From Klenkia terrae (GTDB lineage: Bacteria; Actinomycetota; Actinomycetes; Mycobacteriales; Geodermatophilaceae), in assembly GCF_900491935.1 (NCBI RefSeq), contig NZ_UEXK01000004.1:2129868-2166624 (forward strand): a stretch of 36,757 nt of DNA. The letters run 5' to 3'. The position numbers and the translations under genes were made by a program. The notes under the pieces are model-generated. The model was not told the origin of the DNA. It made no database searches and worked only from the letters and a program-made list of their open reading frames with translations. Of the stretch, positions 1 through 9,371 are shown piece by piece; positions within the stretch are counted from its first letter, which is position 1, and each line of letters opens with the position of its first letter.

Positions 1-1
1 G

Positions 2-370
2 GGGCCGGCTGCGAGGGGGGTGGCCCGCCATAGCCCCCGCCGTCGACCCTGCTCGAGTCCCAGGCCTGGCCGTCGTCCCGTGGTCCGCTCACCGGCCCAG
101 TCTCGCCGATGCCCCGTCGGACCCCCGGCAGGCGCTCAGGTCCGGGACGCCTCGGCCACCGGCGCCGGGCCCAGCCGCGCGCCCTCGACCGCCTCCGCGG
201 GCCTGATCTGGGCCGCGCTCGTGCTGGCCCCCCGCTGGACGAGCGCCCCCGAGCCGGTGGCCCGGCTGGTCGACGGCCTGCCCAGCGCCCTGACCGGGCT
301 GCCGCCGTGGACCGCGGCGCTCGGCGCGCTGCTGGTGCTCGCGGCACTGGTCGCACCGCGCCGCCGCTGA
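2..370 (+). CDS. Hypothetical protein, 3' part with C-terminal membrane helix
   Basis: The frame is open from the window edge to a TGA, so the gene may begin outside the window. A GTG at 20 preceded by a G-rich stretch is an alternative start. Only the second half (from about 150) has the G/C-rich third codon positions typical of real genes here. It encodes two hydrophobic stretches, around SAGLIWAALVLAP and AALGALLVLAALVAP, ending in PRRR. That pattern fits the end of a small membrane protein with positive residues inside. The first 45 codons are Arg/Pro-rich and look less like protein, so a frameshift or a later start is possible. I do not recognise a family. It converges on the SRPBCC gene, with 19 bases between the stops. 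Confidence 0.35.
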   Translation, partial: GPAARGVARHSPRRRPCSSPRPGRRPVVRSPAQSRRCPVGPPAGAQVRDASATGAGPSRAPSTASAGLIWAALVLAPRWTSAPEPVARLVDGLPSALTGLPPWTAALGALLVLAALVAPRRR

Positions 371-389
371 GGGCGGCGCGGCGCACCGG

Positions 390-824
390 TCACAGCGTCG
401 CGAGGACCTCGGTCATCTTCTCCTCGGTGTCGCTGCCGAGCTTCTCCAGCGCGGGCTTGAGCAGCGGCCCGGCGAGGGTGGCGACCCCGTGGAAGTCGAA
501 GTCCACGTGGTAGGTGATCTCCGTGCTGGTGGCGTCGACCGCGCGCAGCGAGATGTCGTCGGTCGAGGTCACCGTCTTGTTCTCGCCGACCAGGGTGAGG
601 TGGTCGGGCTCCCACCGCTCGAGGCGGTACTCCAGCTCGGTCTCCCGGCCCATGAACTCGCTGACGTTCTTCCAGCGCGACCCGACCTGGACCGGCTGGC
701 CGTCCAGCGGCGTGCAGGTCTTCGTGCCCGGGTCCCAGGCCTCGGCGTTGGCGAAGTCGGCGAGGTAGGGGCCGATCTTCTCGATCGGGGCGTGCACGGT
801 GAAGGTTCGCTCGACGGTCGGCAT
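390..824 (-). CDS. SRPBCC (START-like) family protein
   Basis: A 144-residue protein of the SRPBCC/polyketide-cyclase helix-grip fold, whose members bind hydrophobic ligands in a deep pocket. The sequence opens with the typical first strand and helix (VERTFTVHAPIEKIGPYLAD), followed by alternating strands (ITYHVDFDF). It ends in a long amphipathic C-terminal helix (LLKPALEKLGSDTEEKMTEVL). Length matches the family (about 140-150). I chose the ATG at 824 because the 15 extra residues of the longer frame are Gly-rich and precede the family's usual N-terminus. The ligand is unknown. It lies downstream of glpD but is separated by the strong hairpin at 870-931, so it is probably transcribed on its own. 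Confidence 0.85.
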   Translation of the reverse strand: MPTVERTFTVHAPIEKIGPYLADFANAEAWDPGTKTCTPLDGQPVQVGSRWKNVSEFMGRETELEYRLERWEPDHLTLVGENKTVTSTDDISLRAVDATSTEITYHVDFDFHGVATLAGPLLKPALEKLGSDTEEKMTEVLATL

Positions 825-869
825 GGCCCAGGAGTGCCCGCCACCCGCCGTCCCAACCGCACCCCCCAT

Positions 870-931
870 CGGCAGAGGAACCTCTGCACCCCCTCTCCGT
901 GCGATGAAGGGGTGCAGAGGTTCCTCTGCCG
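870..931. repeat. Nested palindrome: 23-bp arms that are themselves hairpins; likely terminator
   Basis: Two perfect 23-bp inverted arms (870-892 and 909-931) flank a 16-base loop, 11 bases past the glpD stop. Each arm also contains its own palindrome, GCAGAGG-2 bases-CCTCTGC. The DNA or RNA could therefore form one long stem or two short hairpins. Position and strength fit an intrinsic terminator without a U-tract for glpD. The nested four-copy structure is more elaborate than a simple terminator and may be a dispersed intergenic repeat. Confidence 0.85.
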
Positions 932-942
932 TGCGGGTTCGG

Positions 943-2673
943 CTACACCAGGGCGCGGCCCACGGCGACGGCGCGGGTGTCCGGTGCGGCGACGCGGACG
1001 GCGTCGGCTGCCCGGTCGTCGTCCTGGGTCTGCGAGCGGCGCTCGGCCTCGACCCGGGCGGCGTAGGAGGCCACCTCGTTGGCGACCCGCTCGTCGTCCC
1101 ACCCGAGGACGCCGGCGACGGCCTCGGCGACGGCCTGCGCGGACTCGGTGCCGCGGTGCGGGGTCTCGATCGAGATCCGGGTGCGCCGGGCGAGCAGGTC
1201 GTCCAGGTGCAGGGCGCCCTCGTGCGCGGCCCCCCACACCATCTCGACCATGAGGTACTCCTCGGCGCCGGGCACCGGCTGCAGCAGCGAGCGGTCGTCG
1301 GCGGCCAGGGCCAGCACGTCGGGGGTCAGCGAGCCGTACCGGTTGAGCAGGTGCTCGGCGCGGTAGTTGCCGATGCCCCAGGTGTCGGCCAGCCGGTCCA
1401 GGGAGTTGACCATCGCGTGGTAGCCCTCGGCCCCGACCAGCGGGATGTCCTCGGTGACGCTGGCCGGCACGGTCCGGGTGACGTCCTCGGCGACGGCGTC
1501 CACGGCGTCGGCGGCCATCGGCCGGTACGTCGTGTACTTGCCGCCGGCGACGGAGATGACGCCGGGCGAGGGCCGGGCGACGGCGTGCTCGCGGGAGAGC
1601 TGGCTGGTGTCCTCGGACTCCCCGGACAGCAGCGGGCGCAGGCCGGCGAAGACCCCGGAGATGTCCTCGTGGGTCAGCGGGGTGGTCAGCACCCGGTTGA
1701 CGTGCTCGAGGATGTAGTCGATGTCGGCCTTGGACGCCGCCGGGTGGGCCTTGTCCAGGTCCCAGTCGGTGTCGGTGGTGCCGACGATCCAGTGCGAGCC
1801 CCACGGGATGACGAACAGGACCGACTTCTCGGTCTTGAGGATCAGCCCGGTCTCGCCGTTGATCCGGTCCCGCGGGACGACGATGTGCACGCCCTTCGAG
1901 GCCCGGACGTGGAACCGGCCGCGGCCGCCCACCAGGGTCTGCAGGTCATCGGTCCACACGCCGGTCGCGTTGACCACGACCTCGCTCTTGACGTCGATCT
2001 CCTGGCCGGTCTCCACGTCGCGCACCCGGGCGCCGACCACGCGGCCGCCGACCCGCAGGAACGAGACGACCTCGGCGGAGTTCAGCACGGTGGCGCCGTA
2101 CTTCGCGGCGGTCAGCGCGACGGTGAGGGTGTGCCGGGCGTCGTCGGCCTGGGCGTCGAAGTAGCGGACGGCGCCGACCAGCGCGTCGGGCTTCAGCGCC
2201 GGGAAGAGCTTGCGGGCGCCGGTGCGGGACAGGTGCTTCTGCGACGGCATCGGCTCGCTGAGCGCGCCGAACCGGGCCAGCCCGTCGTACAGCGCCAGGC
2301 CGGCGGTGACGTAGGGCCGCTCCCACACGCGGTGGGTCAGCGGGTACAGGAAGGGCAGCGGCTTGACCAGGTGCGGGCTGATCCGGTTCACGGCGAGGTC
2401 GCGCTCGTGCAGCGCCTCGCGGACCAGGCCGAAGTCGAACTGCTCCAGGTAGCGCAGGCCGCCGTGGAAGAGCTTCGACGAGCGGGACGACGTCCCGGAG
2501 GCGAAGTCGCGGGCCTCGACCAGAGCGGTCTTCAGGCCACGGGTGGCGGCGTCCAGCGCGACGCCGGCGCCGGTGACACCACCGCCGACGACCAGGACCT
2601 CGAACTCCTCGGCGGCCAGGGCGGCCCAGGCTGCGGCCCGCGCCTCGGGACCCATCGGGGGGACGGCGGACAT
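943..2673 (-). CDS. glpD: Aerobic glycerol-3-phosphate dehydrogenase GlpD
   Basis: FAD-dependent glycerol-3-phosphate dehydrogenase (576 residues). It oxidises sn-glycerol 3-phosphate to dihydroxyacetone phosphate and passes electrons to the membrane quinone pool. The N-terminal Rossmann FAD motif VLVVGGGVTGAGVALDAATR lies near residue 27. It is followed by the family's SSRSSKLFHGGLRYLEQF block and the GTTDTDWD segment; the C-terminal domain is complete. The ATG at 2673 is preferred over the 21-codon longer frame because GAGGAG sits just upstream. It lies downstream of iclR and glpK on the same strand, but a 118-base gap carrying an operator-like site suggests its own promoter. Function is confident from family similarity. 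Confidence 0.96.
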   Translation of the reverse strand: MSAVPPMGPEARAAAWAALAAEEFEVLVVGGGVTGAGVALDAATRGLKTALVEARDFASGTSSRSSKLFHGGLRYLEQFDFGLVREALHERDLAVNRISPHLVKPLPFLYPLTHRVWERPYVTAGLALYDGLARFGALSEPMPSQKHLSRTGARKLFPALKPDALVGAVRYFDAQADDARHTLTVALTAAKYGATVLNSAEVVSFLRVGGRVVGARVRDVETGQEIDVKSEVVVNATGVWTDDLQTLVGGRGRFHVRASKGVHIVVPRDRINGETGLILKTEKSVLFVIPWGSHWIVGTTDTDWDLDKAHPAASKADIDYILEHVNRVLTTPLTHEDISGVFAGLRPLLSGESEDTSQLSREHAVARPSPGVISVAGGKYTTYRPMAADAVDAVAEDVTRTVPASVTEDIPLVGAEGYHAMVNSLDRLADTWGIGNYRAEHLLNRYGSLTPDVLALAADDRSLLQPVPGAEEYLMVEMVWGAAHEGALHLDDLLARRTRISIETPHRGTESAQAVAEAVAGVLGWDDERVANEVASYAARVEAERRSQTQDDDRAADAVRVAAPDTRAVAVGRALV

Positions 2674-2770
2674 GGCGCACTCCTCGGTTCGGTGCGGCCC
2701 GGGAGCCTCGGTGCATCCCGGACGCTCGACGCCCACGGTAGGACCGGGTGCGGCGGGCGGCGACGCGATC

Positions 2771-2788
2771 CGTACGACAGTGTCGGAC
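2771..2788. promoter_or_regulatory. Operator-like site upstream of glpD (GylR-type candidate)
   Basis: CGTACGACAGTGTCGGAC contains the inverted half-sites CGAC-N3-GTCG. Its reverse complement matches the site at 5047-5064 at 16 of 18 positions. It lies 98 bases upstream of the glpD start, in the gap after glpK. The two copies flank the regulated units of one pathway, so binding by the IclR/GylR regulator encoded between them is the simplest reading (inference). Confidence 0.6.
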
Positions 2789-2791
2789 GGC

Positions 2792-4297
2792 TCAGCTCTC
2801 GCCCCAGGCGATCGACAGCCGGACGGCCTTCTCCCAGGTGGGGTACTCCGCGGTCAGCTGGGCCGCCCGGGCCGGCACCGGGGACCACTGTGCCGAGCGG
2901 TGCCAGTTGCGGCGCAACGCGCCCACATCGGCCCACAGCCCGACCGCCAGCCCGGCCGCGTAGGCCGCGCCGAGGGACACCGTCTCCCCGACCATCGGCC
3001 GGACGACGGGGGTGTTCAGCACGTCGGCGACGAACTGCATGAGCAGGTTGTTGGTGGTCATCCCGCCGTCGACCCGGAGCGCGGGCAGCGCCAGCCCGGA
3101 GTCCGCGGCCATCGCGGCGACGACGTCCCGGGTCTGCCAGCCGGTGGCCTCCAGCACGGCCCGGGCCAGGTGGCCCTTGGTCACGTACCCGGTCAGCCCG
3201 GCCACCAGCCCGCGCGCCTCGCCCCGCCAGTGCGGCGCCAGCAGGCCGGAGAACGCGGGGACGACGTAGCACCCGCCGTTGTCCTCGACGGTCCGCGCGA
3301 GGGTCTCGATCTCCGGGGCGGTGCCGATCAGCCCCAGCCCGTCGCGCAGCCACTGCACCAGCGCCCCGGCGACGGCGACCGACCCCTCCAGCGCGTAGTG
3401 CACCGGCTCGCCGGCCAGCTGGTAGGCCACCGTGGAGATGGACCCCGACCGGGTGCGCACCAGCTCCGTGCCGGTGTTCTGCAGCAGGAAGCTGCCGGTG
3501 CCGTAGGTGCACTTGGCCTCGCCGGGGGCGAAGCAGGCCTGGCCGAACAGCGCCGCCTGCTGGTCGCCCAGCGCGCCGGTGATCGGGATGGGGGAGCCCA
3601 GCGCGGTGGCGCTGCCCAGCAGACCGACCGACGGCCGGATCTCGGGCAGCAGCGTCTCGGGGATGCCGAAGAAGTCCAGCAGGACGGGGTCCCAGCGGCA
3701 GGTGCGCACGTCCATCAGCGACGTCCGGCTGGCGTTGGTCACGTCGGTGACGTGCACCCCGCCGTCGGTGCCCCCGGTGAGGTTCCAGATCAGCCAGGTC
3801 TCCATGGTGCCGAACAGCAGCTCCCCGCGCTCGGCCCGCTCCCGGGCCCGCGGCACCGCGTCCAGCACCCAGCGCAGCCGCGGCCCGGCGAAGTACCCGG
3901 CGATGTCCATCCCGCTGTGCTCGGCCACGACCGCGGCGTCGGGCCGGGCGGAGAGGTGGGCGACCAGGTCGGCGGTCCGGGTGTCCTGCCAGACGATCGC
4001 CCGGGTGATCGGCCGGCCGGTGGCGCGGTCCCAGACGACGGTGGTCTCGCGCTGGTTGGCGATGCCGAGGGCCACCACCTCGCCTGCGCTGGACGCCGCG
4101 TCGTGCAGCGCCTGGGCCGCCGTCCGCTGCGTGTTCGCCCAGATCTCCATGGGGTCGTGCTCGACCCACCCGGGCCGTGGGAAGAACTGGCGGTGCTCGC
4201 GCTGGCGCACCGAGACCATCCGGCCGCCCCGGTCGAACACGATGGACCGGGTCGACGTCGTCCCCTGGTCGCCCGCCAGCACGTAGCGGTCAGCCAT
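2792..4297 (-). CDS. glpK: Glycerol kinase (copy 1)
   Basis: FGGY-family glycerol kinase, 501 residues, ATP + glycerol to glycerol 3-phosphate. The phosphate loop GDQGTTSTR is at residues 9-17. The glycerol-binding residues known from E. coli GlpK occur at the same numbers: R83-E84 (NQRETT), Y135 (GYFAGP) and D245 (GDQQAA). The ATP-site motif TYGTGSF and the C-terminal GGMTTNNLLMQ are present. The ATG at 4297 lies inside the end of iclR (8-base overlap), indicating translational coupling to the regulator. It supplies substrate to GlpD. A second intact kinase lies at 5973-7493. Confidence 0.95.
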   Translation of the reverse strand: MADRYVLAGDQGTTSTRSIVFDRGGRMVSVRQREHRQFFPRPGWVEHDPMEIWANTQRTAAQALHDAASSAGEVVALGIANQRETTVVWDRATGRPITRAIVWQDTRTADLVAHLSARPDAAVVAEHSGMDIAGYFAGPRLRWVLDAVPRARERAERGELLFGTMETWLIWNLTGGTDGGVHVTDVTNASRTSLMDVRTCRWDPVLLDFFGIPETLLPEIRPSVGLLGSATALGSPIPITGALGDQQAALFGQACFAPGEAKCTYGTGSFLLQNTGTELVRTRSGSISTVAYQLAGEPVHYALEGSVAVAGALVQWLRDGLGLIGTAPEIETLARTVEDNGGCYVVPAFSGLLAPHWRGEARGLVAGLTGYVTKGHLARAVLEATGWQTRDVVAAMAADSGLALPALRVDGGMTTNNLLMQFVADVLNTPVVRPMVGETVSLGAAYAAGLAVGLWADVGALRRNWHRSAQWSPVPARAAQLTAEYPTWEKAVRLSIAWGES

Positions 4298-5009
4298 GCC
4301 AGCCCAGCTCCCGGGCGATCCCCTGCGCGGACTCCTGCACCATCGCCACCAGCCGGGGGCGCGGCTGGTGGCGACCGTCCAGCACGGTCTCGGCGGGGCC
4401 GGCGATGCCCAGCGCGGCCACCACCAGGCCGGTGGACCCACGCACCGGCACGGCGACCGCCGCGCTGCCCGGCTGGTGGCCGCCCTCGTCGGCGGCCCAC
4501 CCGCGGGCCCGCACCGCGGTGACCTCCGCGCGGCCGGTGTCGGGCAGCCCGCGCACCGAGCGGTGCGGGGCGAACGCGGCGAGCACCGCGCCCAGCGCCG
4601 TCCGGCCGGCCGGCAGCAGCGTGCCGACGTCGAGCACCTGGGCGGAGTCGTCGGGCCGGAAGACGTGGTGCACCACGACGACCTGGGCGTCGACCAGGCT
4701 CGCCAGCCGGACGGCGTGCCCGCTGCGCGAGGCCAGCGCGTCGGCCCAGTTGGACGCCCGGGAGCGCAGCTCGTTGACGTCGAGGTGCCCGCTGCCCAGC
4801 CGCAGCAGGCCCTGGCCCAGCGCGTAGCGGCCCTCCCGGTCCTGCTCGACGAACCGGACGCCGAGCAGGGTGCGCAGCAGGCTGTGCGCGGTCGTCTTGG
4901 GCAGGCCCACCGCGGCGGCGATGTCGGTCACGCCCAGGGTGCCGCCGCTGCCGGCGACCACCTGCAGGATCGCGGCCGCCCGCTCGAGTGACTGCACGGT
5001 GCCCGGCAC
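4290..5009 (-). CDS. IclR-family transcriptional regulator, GylR-like
   Basis: A 239-residue regulator with the IclR plan. The N-terminal winged helix-turn-helix spans residues 1-65 (TVQSLERAAAILQVV, then VTDIAAAVGLPKTTAHSLLRTL). A C-terminal effector-binding domain follows, with PAGRTALGAVLAAF and the late AVPVRGSTGLVVAALGIAGP segment. I chose the GTG at 5009 because IclR proteins start just before this block and the longer frame upstream is Arg/Pro-rich and atypical; a GTG at 4997 is possible. In Streptomyces the IclR protein GylR controls the glycerol operon, and this gene sits between two glycerol arms and is coupled to glpK. Function in glycerol control is inferred from context. The likely effector is glycerol or glycerol 3-phosphate. 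Confidence 0.9.
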   Translation of the reverse strand: MPGTVQSLERAAAILQVVAGSGGTLGVTDIAAAVGLPKTTAHSLLRTLLGVRFVEQDREGRYALGQGLLRLGSGHLDVNELRSRASNWADALASRSGHAVRLASLVDAQVVVVHHVFRPDDSAQVLDVGTLLPAGRTALGAVLAAFAPHRSVRGLPDTGRAEVTAVRARGWAADEGGHQPGSAAVAVPVRGSTGLVVAALGIAGPAETVLDGRHQPRPRLVAMVQESAQGIARELGWHG

Positions 5010-5031
5010 ACCGCGGACCGTAGGCCATCCG

Positions 5032-5045
5032 GGACCGATCGGTCC
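5032..5045. promoter_or_regulatory. Perfect 14-bp palindrome in the iclR/glpF divergent region
   Basis: GGACCGATCGGTCC is a perfect palindrome one base away from the CGAC-N3-GTCG operator-like site and 23 bases upstream of the regulator start. It may be part of a compound operator or a separate protein site. Confidence 0.4.
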
Positions 5046-5046
5046 T

Positions 5047-5064
5047 GTCCGACGATGTCGTACG
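5047..5064. promoter_or_regulatory. Operator-like site between iclR and glpF (GylR-type candidate)
   Basis: GTCCGACGATGTCGTACG carries the CGAC-N3-GTCG inverted core and matches the reverse complement of the site at 2771-2788 at 16 of 18 positions. It is 38 bases upstream of the regulator start and 127 bases upstream of glpF, so it could serve autoregulation and control of both arms. Confidence 0.6.
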
Positions 5065-5079
5065 CAACGGCTTCCGCCC

Positions 5080-5127
5080 GGTGACCGGGGACACCTAGCG
5101 TCCAGGCGCCAGGGTGATCGGGGACAC
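5080..5127. repeat. Direct repeat of 15 bp, 33 bp apart, upstream of glpF
   Basis: GGTGACCGGGGACAC (5080-5094) recurs as GGTGATCGGGGACAC (5113-5127) with one mismatch. The spacing is close to three helical turns, so both copies face the same side of DNA. They sit 64-111 bases upstream of glpF, where activator or repressor sites would be expected. No known regulator is assigned. Confidence 0.45.
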
Positions 5128-5190
5128 AGGCGGCCCCCTGGCACCGAACCGGCCCGCACCGCCGCGGGCTCGTAGACAGGAGTTCCCCCC

Positions 5191-5925
5191 TTGACCACCA
5201 GTCTCTGGACCGTCTTCGGCAGCGAGGTCACCGGTACCGCGATCCTCATCCTGCTCGGCGTCGGCGTGGTCGCCAACGTGCTGCTCGCCAAGTCGGGCGC
5301 CCTGGGTGGCGGCTACATCGTGATCATCTTCGGCTGGGGGCTCGCGGTCTTCGCGGGTGTCTTCGCCGCCGCCACCTCCGGGGCCCACCTGAACCCGGCG
5401 GTCACCATCGGCTTGCTGGTCAGCGGCGCCGCCGAGTACGCACCGGGCGTCGAGGTCACCCTCGCGTCCACGCTGGTGTACTTCGCCGCCGAGCTCCTCG
5501 GGGCGTTCATCGGTGCCGTGCTGGCCTGGCTGGCCTTCCGCAAGCACTACGAGACCGAGACCGACCCCGGCACGATCCTGGGCACCTTCTCCACCGGCCC
5601 GGCCATCAAGAGCTACGTCGACAACATCATCACCGAGGCCCTCGGCACGTTCGTGCTGGTCTACATCGTGCTGCGCTTCGGGGACACCCCGACCGAGATC
5701 GGCCCGCTGGCCGTGGCGCTGCTCGTCGTCGGCATCGGCGCCTCGCTGGGCGGCCCGACCGGGTACGCGATCAACCCGGCCCGCGACCTGGGCCCGCGCA
5801 TCGCGCACTTCCTGCTGCCCATCAAGAACAAGGGCGCCAGCAACTGGTCCTACGCCTGGGTCCCGATCGTGGGCCCGATCATCGGCGCGGTCCTCGCCGG
5901 CCTGTTCTCGCACGTCTCGATCTAG
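5191..5925 (+). CDS. glpF: Glycerol facilitator (aquaglyceroporin) GlpF
   Basis: MIP-family channel of 244 residues with about six membrane helices, for passive uptake of glycerol. The two pore half-helices carry NPA motifs at 68-70 (GAHLNPAVT) and 195-197 ([10 protein letters not shown]). The Asp after NPAR (D199) is the glyceroporin-type signature, which sets it apart from water-only aquaporins. The start is a TTG at 5191, with the ribosome binding site CAGGAG eight bases before it. It is followed after 47 bases by the second glycerol kinase, giving an uptake-and-trap pair. Expression is probably governed by the divergent region to its left. Confidence 0.94.
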   Translation: MTTSLWTVFGSEVTGTAILILLGVGVVANVLLAKSGALGGGYIVIIFGWGLAVFAGVFAAATSGAHLNPAVTIGLLVSGAAEYAPGVEVTLASTLVYFAAELLGAFIGAVLAWLAFRKHYETETDPGTILGTFSTGPAIKSYVDNIITEALGTFVLVYIVLRFGDTPTEIGPLAVALLVVGIGASLGGPTGYAINPARDLGPRIAHFLLPIKNKGASNWSYAWVPIVGPIIGAVLAGLFSHVSI

Positions 5926-5972
5926 CCCCCACCCCCGCAGACCACCGCACCTCAGAGCAGAGGAGACACCCC

Positions 5973-7493
5973 ATGGCTGGCAAGTACGTCGCCGCGATCG
6001 ACCAGGGCACCACGAGCACCCGCTGCATCCTCTTCGACCACGACGGCAAGATCGTCGCGACCGGGCAGAAGGAGCATGAGCAGATCTTCCCGCGCGCCGG
6101 GTGGGTCGAGCACGACGCCACCGAGATCTGGGCCAACACCCGCGAGGTCGTCGGCCAGGCGCTGGCCCGGGGCAACGCCTCGACGTCCGACGTCGTCGCC
6201 GTCGGCATCACCAACCAGCGCGAGACCACGGTCGTCTGGGACAGGACCACCGGCCAGCCGGTCTACAACGCGATCGTCTGGCAGGACACCCGCACCGGCA
6301 AGATCTGCGACGAGCTCGCCGCCCTCGGCGGCGGCGACGAGCGCTACAAGGACCGGGTCGGCCTGCCGCTGGCGACCTACTTCGCCGGCCCCAAGGTCCG
6401 CTGGATCCTGGACAACGTCGACGGCGCCCGCGAGAAGGCCGAGGCCGGTGACCTGGTCATGGGCACGATCGACTCCTGGTTGATCTGGAACATGACCGGC
6501 GGCACCGACGGCGGCCTGCACATCACCGACGTCTCCAACGCCTCGCGCACGATGCTCATGGACTACCGCACCCTCGAGTGGCTCCCGGACATCGCCGAGG
6601 AGATGGGCATCCCGATGTCGATGCTCCCGGAGATCCGGTCCAACTCCGAGGTCTACGGCAAGGGCCGCGCCGCCGGCTTCCTCGCCGGCGTCCCGATCTC
6701 GGGGTCGCTGGGCGACCAGCAGGCGGCCACCTTCGGCCAGGTCTGCTTCGAGAAGGGCATGGCCAAGAACACCTACGGCACGGGCAACTTCATGCTGCTC
6801 AACACCGGCGAGGAGGCCGTCCCCTCGGAGAACGGCCTGCTCACGACGCTGTGCTACAAGCTCGGCGACGCCAAGCCGGTGTACGCCCTCGAGGGCTCGA
6901 TCGCCGTCACCGGGTCGCTGGTGCAGTGGCTGCGGGACAACCTGGGCATGATCAAGGACGCCCCCGAGGTGGAGACCCTGGCCGCCGGCGTCGAGGACAA
7001 CGGCGGGGCCTACATCGTCCCGGCGTTCTCCGGCCTCTTCGCCCCGCACTGGCGCTCCGACGCCCGCGGCGCGCTCGTCGGGCTCACCCGGTTCGTGAAC
7101 AAGGGCCACATCGCCCGCGCCGTCCTGGAGGCCACCGCCTTCCAGACCCGCGAGGTGCTCGACGCCATGAACGCCGACTCCGGGGTCGACCTGACCGAGC
7201 TGCGCGTGGACGGCGGCATGGTCGGCAACGAGCTGCTCATGCAGTTCCAGGCCGACGTGCTCGACGTCCCCGTCATCCGGCCCGAGATCGTCGAGACCAC
7301 CGCCCTGGGCGCGGCCTACGCGGCCGGTCTCGCGGTGGGCTTCTGGTCCTCCCTCGACGAGCTCACCGCCAAGTGGGCCGAGGACAAGCGCTGGGAGCCG
7401 CAGATGGACGCCGCCGAGCGCGAGCGCAACTACCGCAACTGGCAGAAGGCCGTCACCAAGACCCTGGACTGGGTCGACGACGACGTCTCGTAG
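5973..7493 (+). CDS. glpK: Glycerol kinase (copy 2)
   Basis: A second full-length FGGY glycerol kinase (506 residues). The phosphate loop [10 protein letters not shown] is at 8-17. Glycerol contacts are R83-E84 (NQRETT), Y136 (TYFAGP) and D248 (GDQQAA), and the ATP-site TYGTGNF and late [11 protein letters not shown] are intact. AGGAGA lies six bases before the ATG. It is clearly homologous to the copy at 2792-4297 but diverged throughout, so it is an old paralogue or separately acquired rather than a recent duplicate. Being directly behind glpF it is probably the main kinase of the uptake arm. The gene ends before a cluster of palindromes. Confidence 0.95.
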   Translation: MAGKYVAAIDQGTTSTRCILFDHDGKIVATGQKEHEQIFPRAGWVEHDATEIWANTREVVGQALARGNASTSDVVAVGITNQRETTVVWDRTTGQPVYNAIVWQDTRTGKICDELAALGGGDERYKDRVGLPLATYFAGPKVRWILDNVDGAREKAEAGDLVMGTIDSWLIWNMTGGTDGGLHITDVSNASRTMLMDYRTLEWLPDIAEEMGIPMSMLPEIRSNSEVYGKGRAAGFLAGVPISGSLGDQQAATFGQVCFEKGMAKNTYGTGNFMLLNTGEEAVPSENGLLTTLCYKLGDAKPVYALEGSIAVTGSLVQWLRDNLGMIKDAPEVETLAAGVEDNGGAYIVPAFSGLFAPHWRSDARGALVGLTRFVNKGHIARAVLEATAFQTREVLDAMNADSGVDLTELRVDGGMVGNELLMQFQADVLDVPVIRPEIVETTALGAAYAAGLAVGFWSSLDELTAKWAEDKRWEPQMDAAERERNYRNWQKAVTKTLDWVDDDVS

Positions 7494-7501
7494 GCCCCTC
7501 G

Positions 7502-7524
7502 CCCCCCAGCGTTGATCAGGGGGG
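7502..7524. terminator. Short hairpin after glpK copy 2
   Basis: CCCCCC (7502-7507) pairs with GGGGGG (7519-7524) around an 11-base loop that contains CGTTGATCAG. That 10-mer recurs at 7598-7607 in the larger hairpin. It lies eight bases past the kinase stop and is the first of three stacked structures. Confidence 0.5.
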
Positions 7525-7532
7525 TGCTCGGA

Positions 7533-7574
7533 AGTCCGTCCTCCTGCACCAGATCTGGTGCAGGAGGACGGACT
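7533..7574. terminator. Perfect 42-bp palindrome
   Basis: Two 21-base arms meet at AGATCT with no spacer, so all 42 bases are self-complementary. It lies in the convergent gap between glpK copy 2 and pgm and can act from either side as a terminator. Its perfection suggests selection or recent origin. Confidence 0.8.
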
Positions 7575-7597
7575 CCTGCGTAGGTGGACAGTCCCGT

Positions 7598-7685
7598 CGT
7601 TGATCAGCTGGGTTCAGCAGACGCCGTCCTGGCTCACCGGCGTCGGTGAGCCAGGACGGCGGTTCGTGGACCCAGCTGATCAACG
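7598..7685. terminator. Two-tier inverted repeat (88 bp), bidirectional terminator candidate
   Basis: Outer arms of 16 bp (7598-7613 and 7670-7685, with the TGATCA core) enclose inner arms of 18 bp (7622-7639 and 7644-7661) around a 4-base loop; all arms are perfect. Its right end is five bases from the pgm stop. The three structures together fill most of the 197-base gap between the convergent genes, and I see no gene there. Confidence 0.8.
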
Positions 7686-7690
7686 CCGTT

Positions 7691-9325
<1,635 letters not shown>

Positions 9326-9340
9326 GGGGTGATCTTCGCC

Positions 9341-9358
9341 CCGGGGGACCTCCCCCGG
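9341..9358. terminator. GC-rich hairpin between DUF4253 gene and pgm
   Basis: CCGGGGGA and TCCCCCGG (8-bp arms, 2-base centre) lie 13 bases past the DUF4253 stop and 15 bases upstream of the pgm start. It may end the upstream transcript or lie in the pgm leader. Confidence 0.55.
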
Positions 9359-9371
9359 CGACCGGGCGGTC

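Noticed and set aside
5010-5190. Riboswitch upstream of glpF
   Set aside because: The region holds palindromes and direct repeats better explained as protein sites. No known riboswitch core was recognised.
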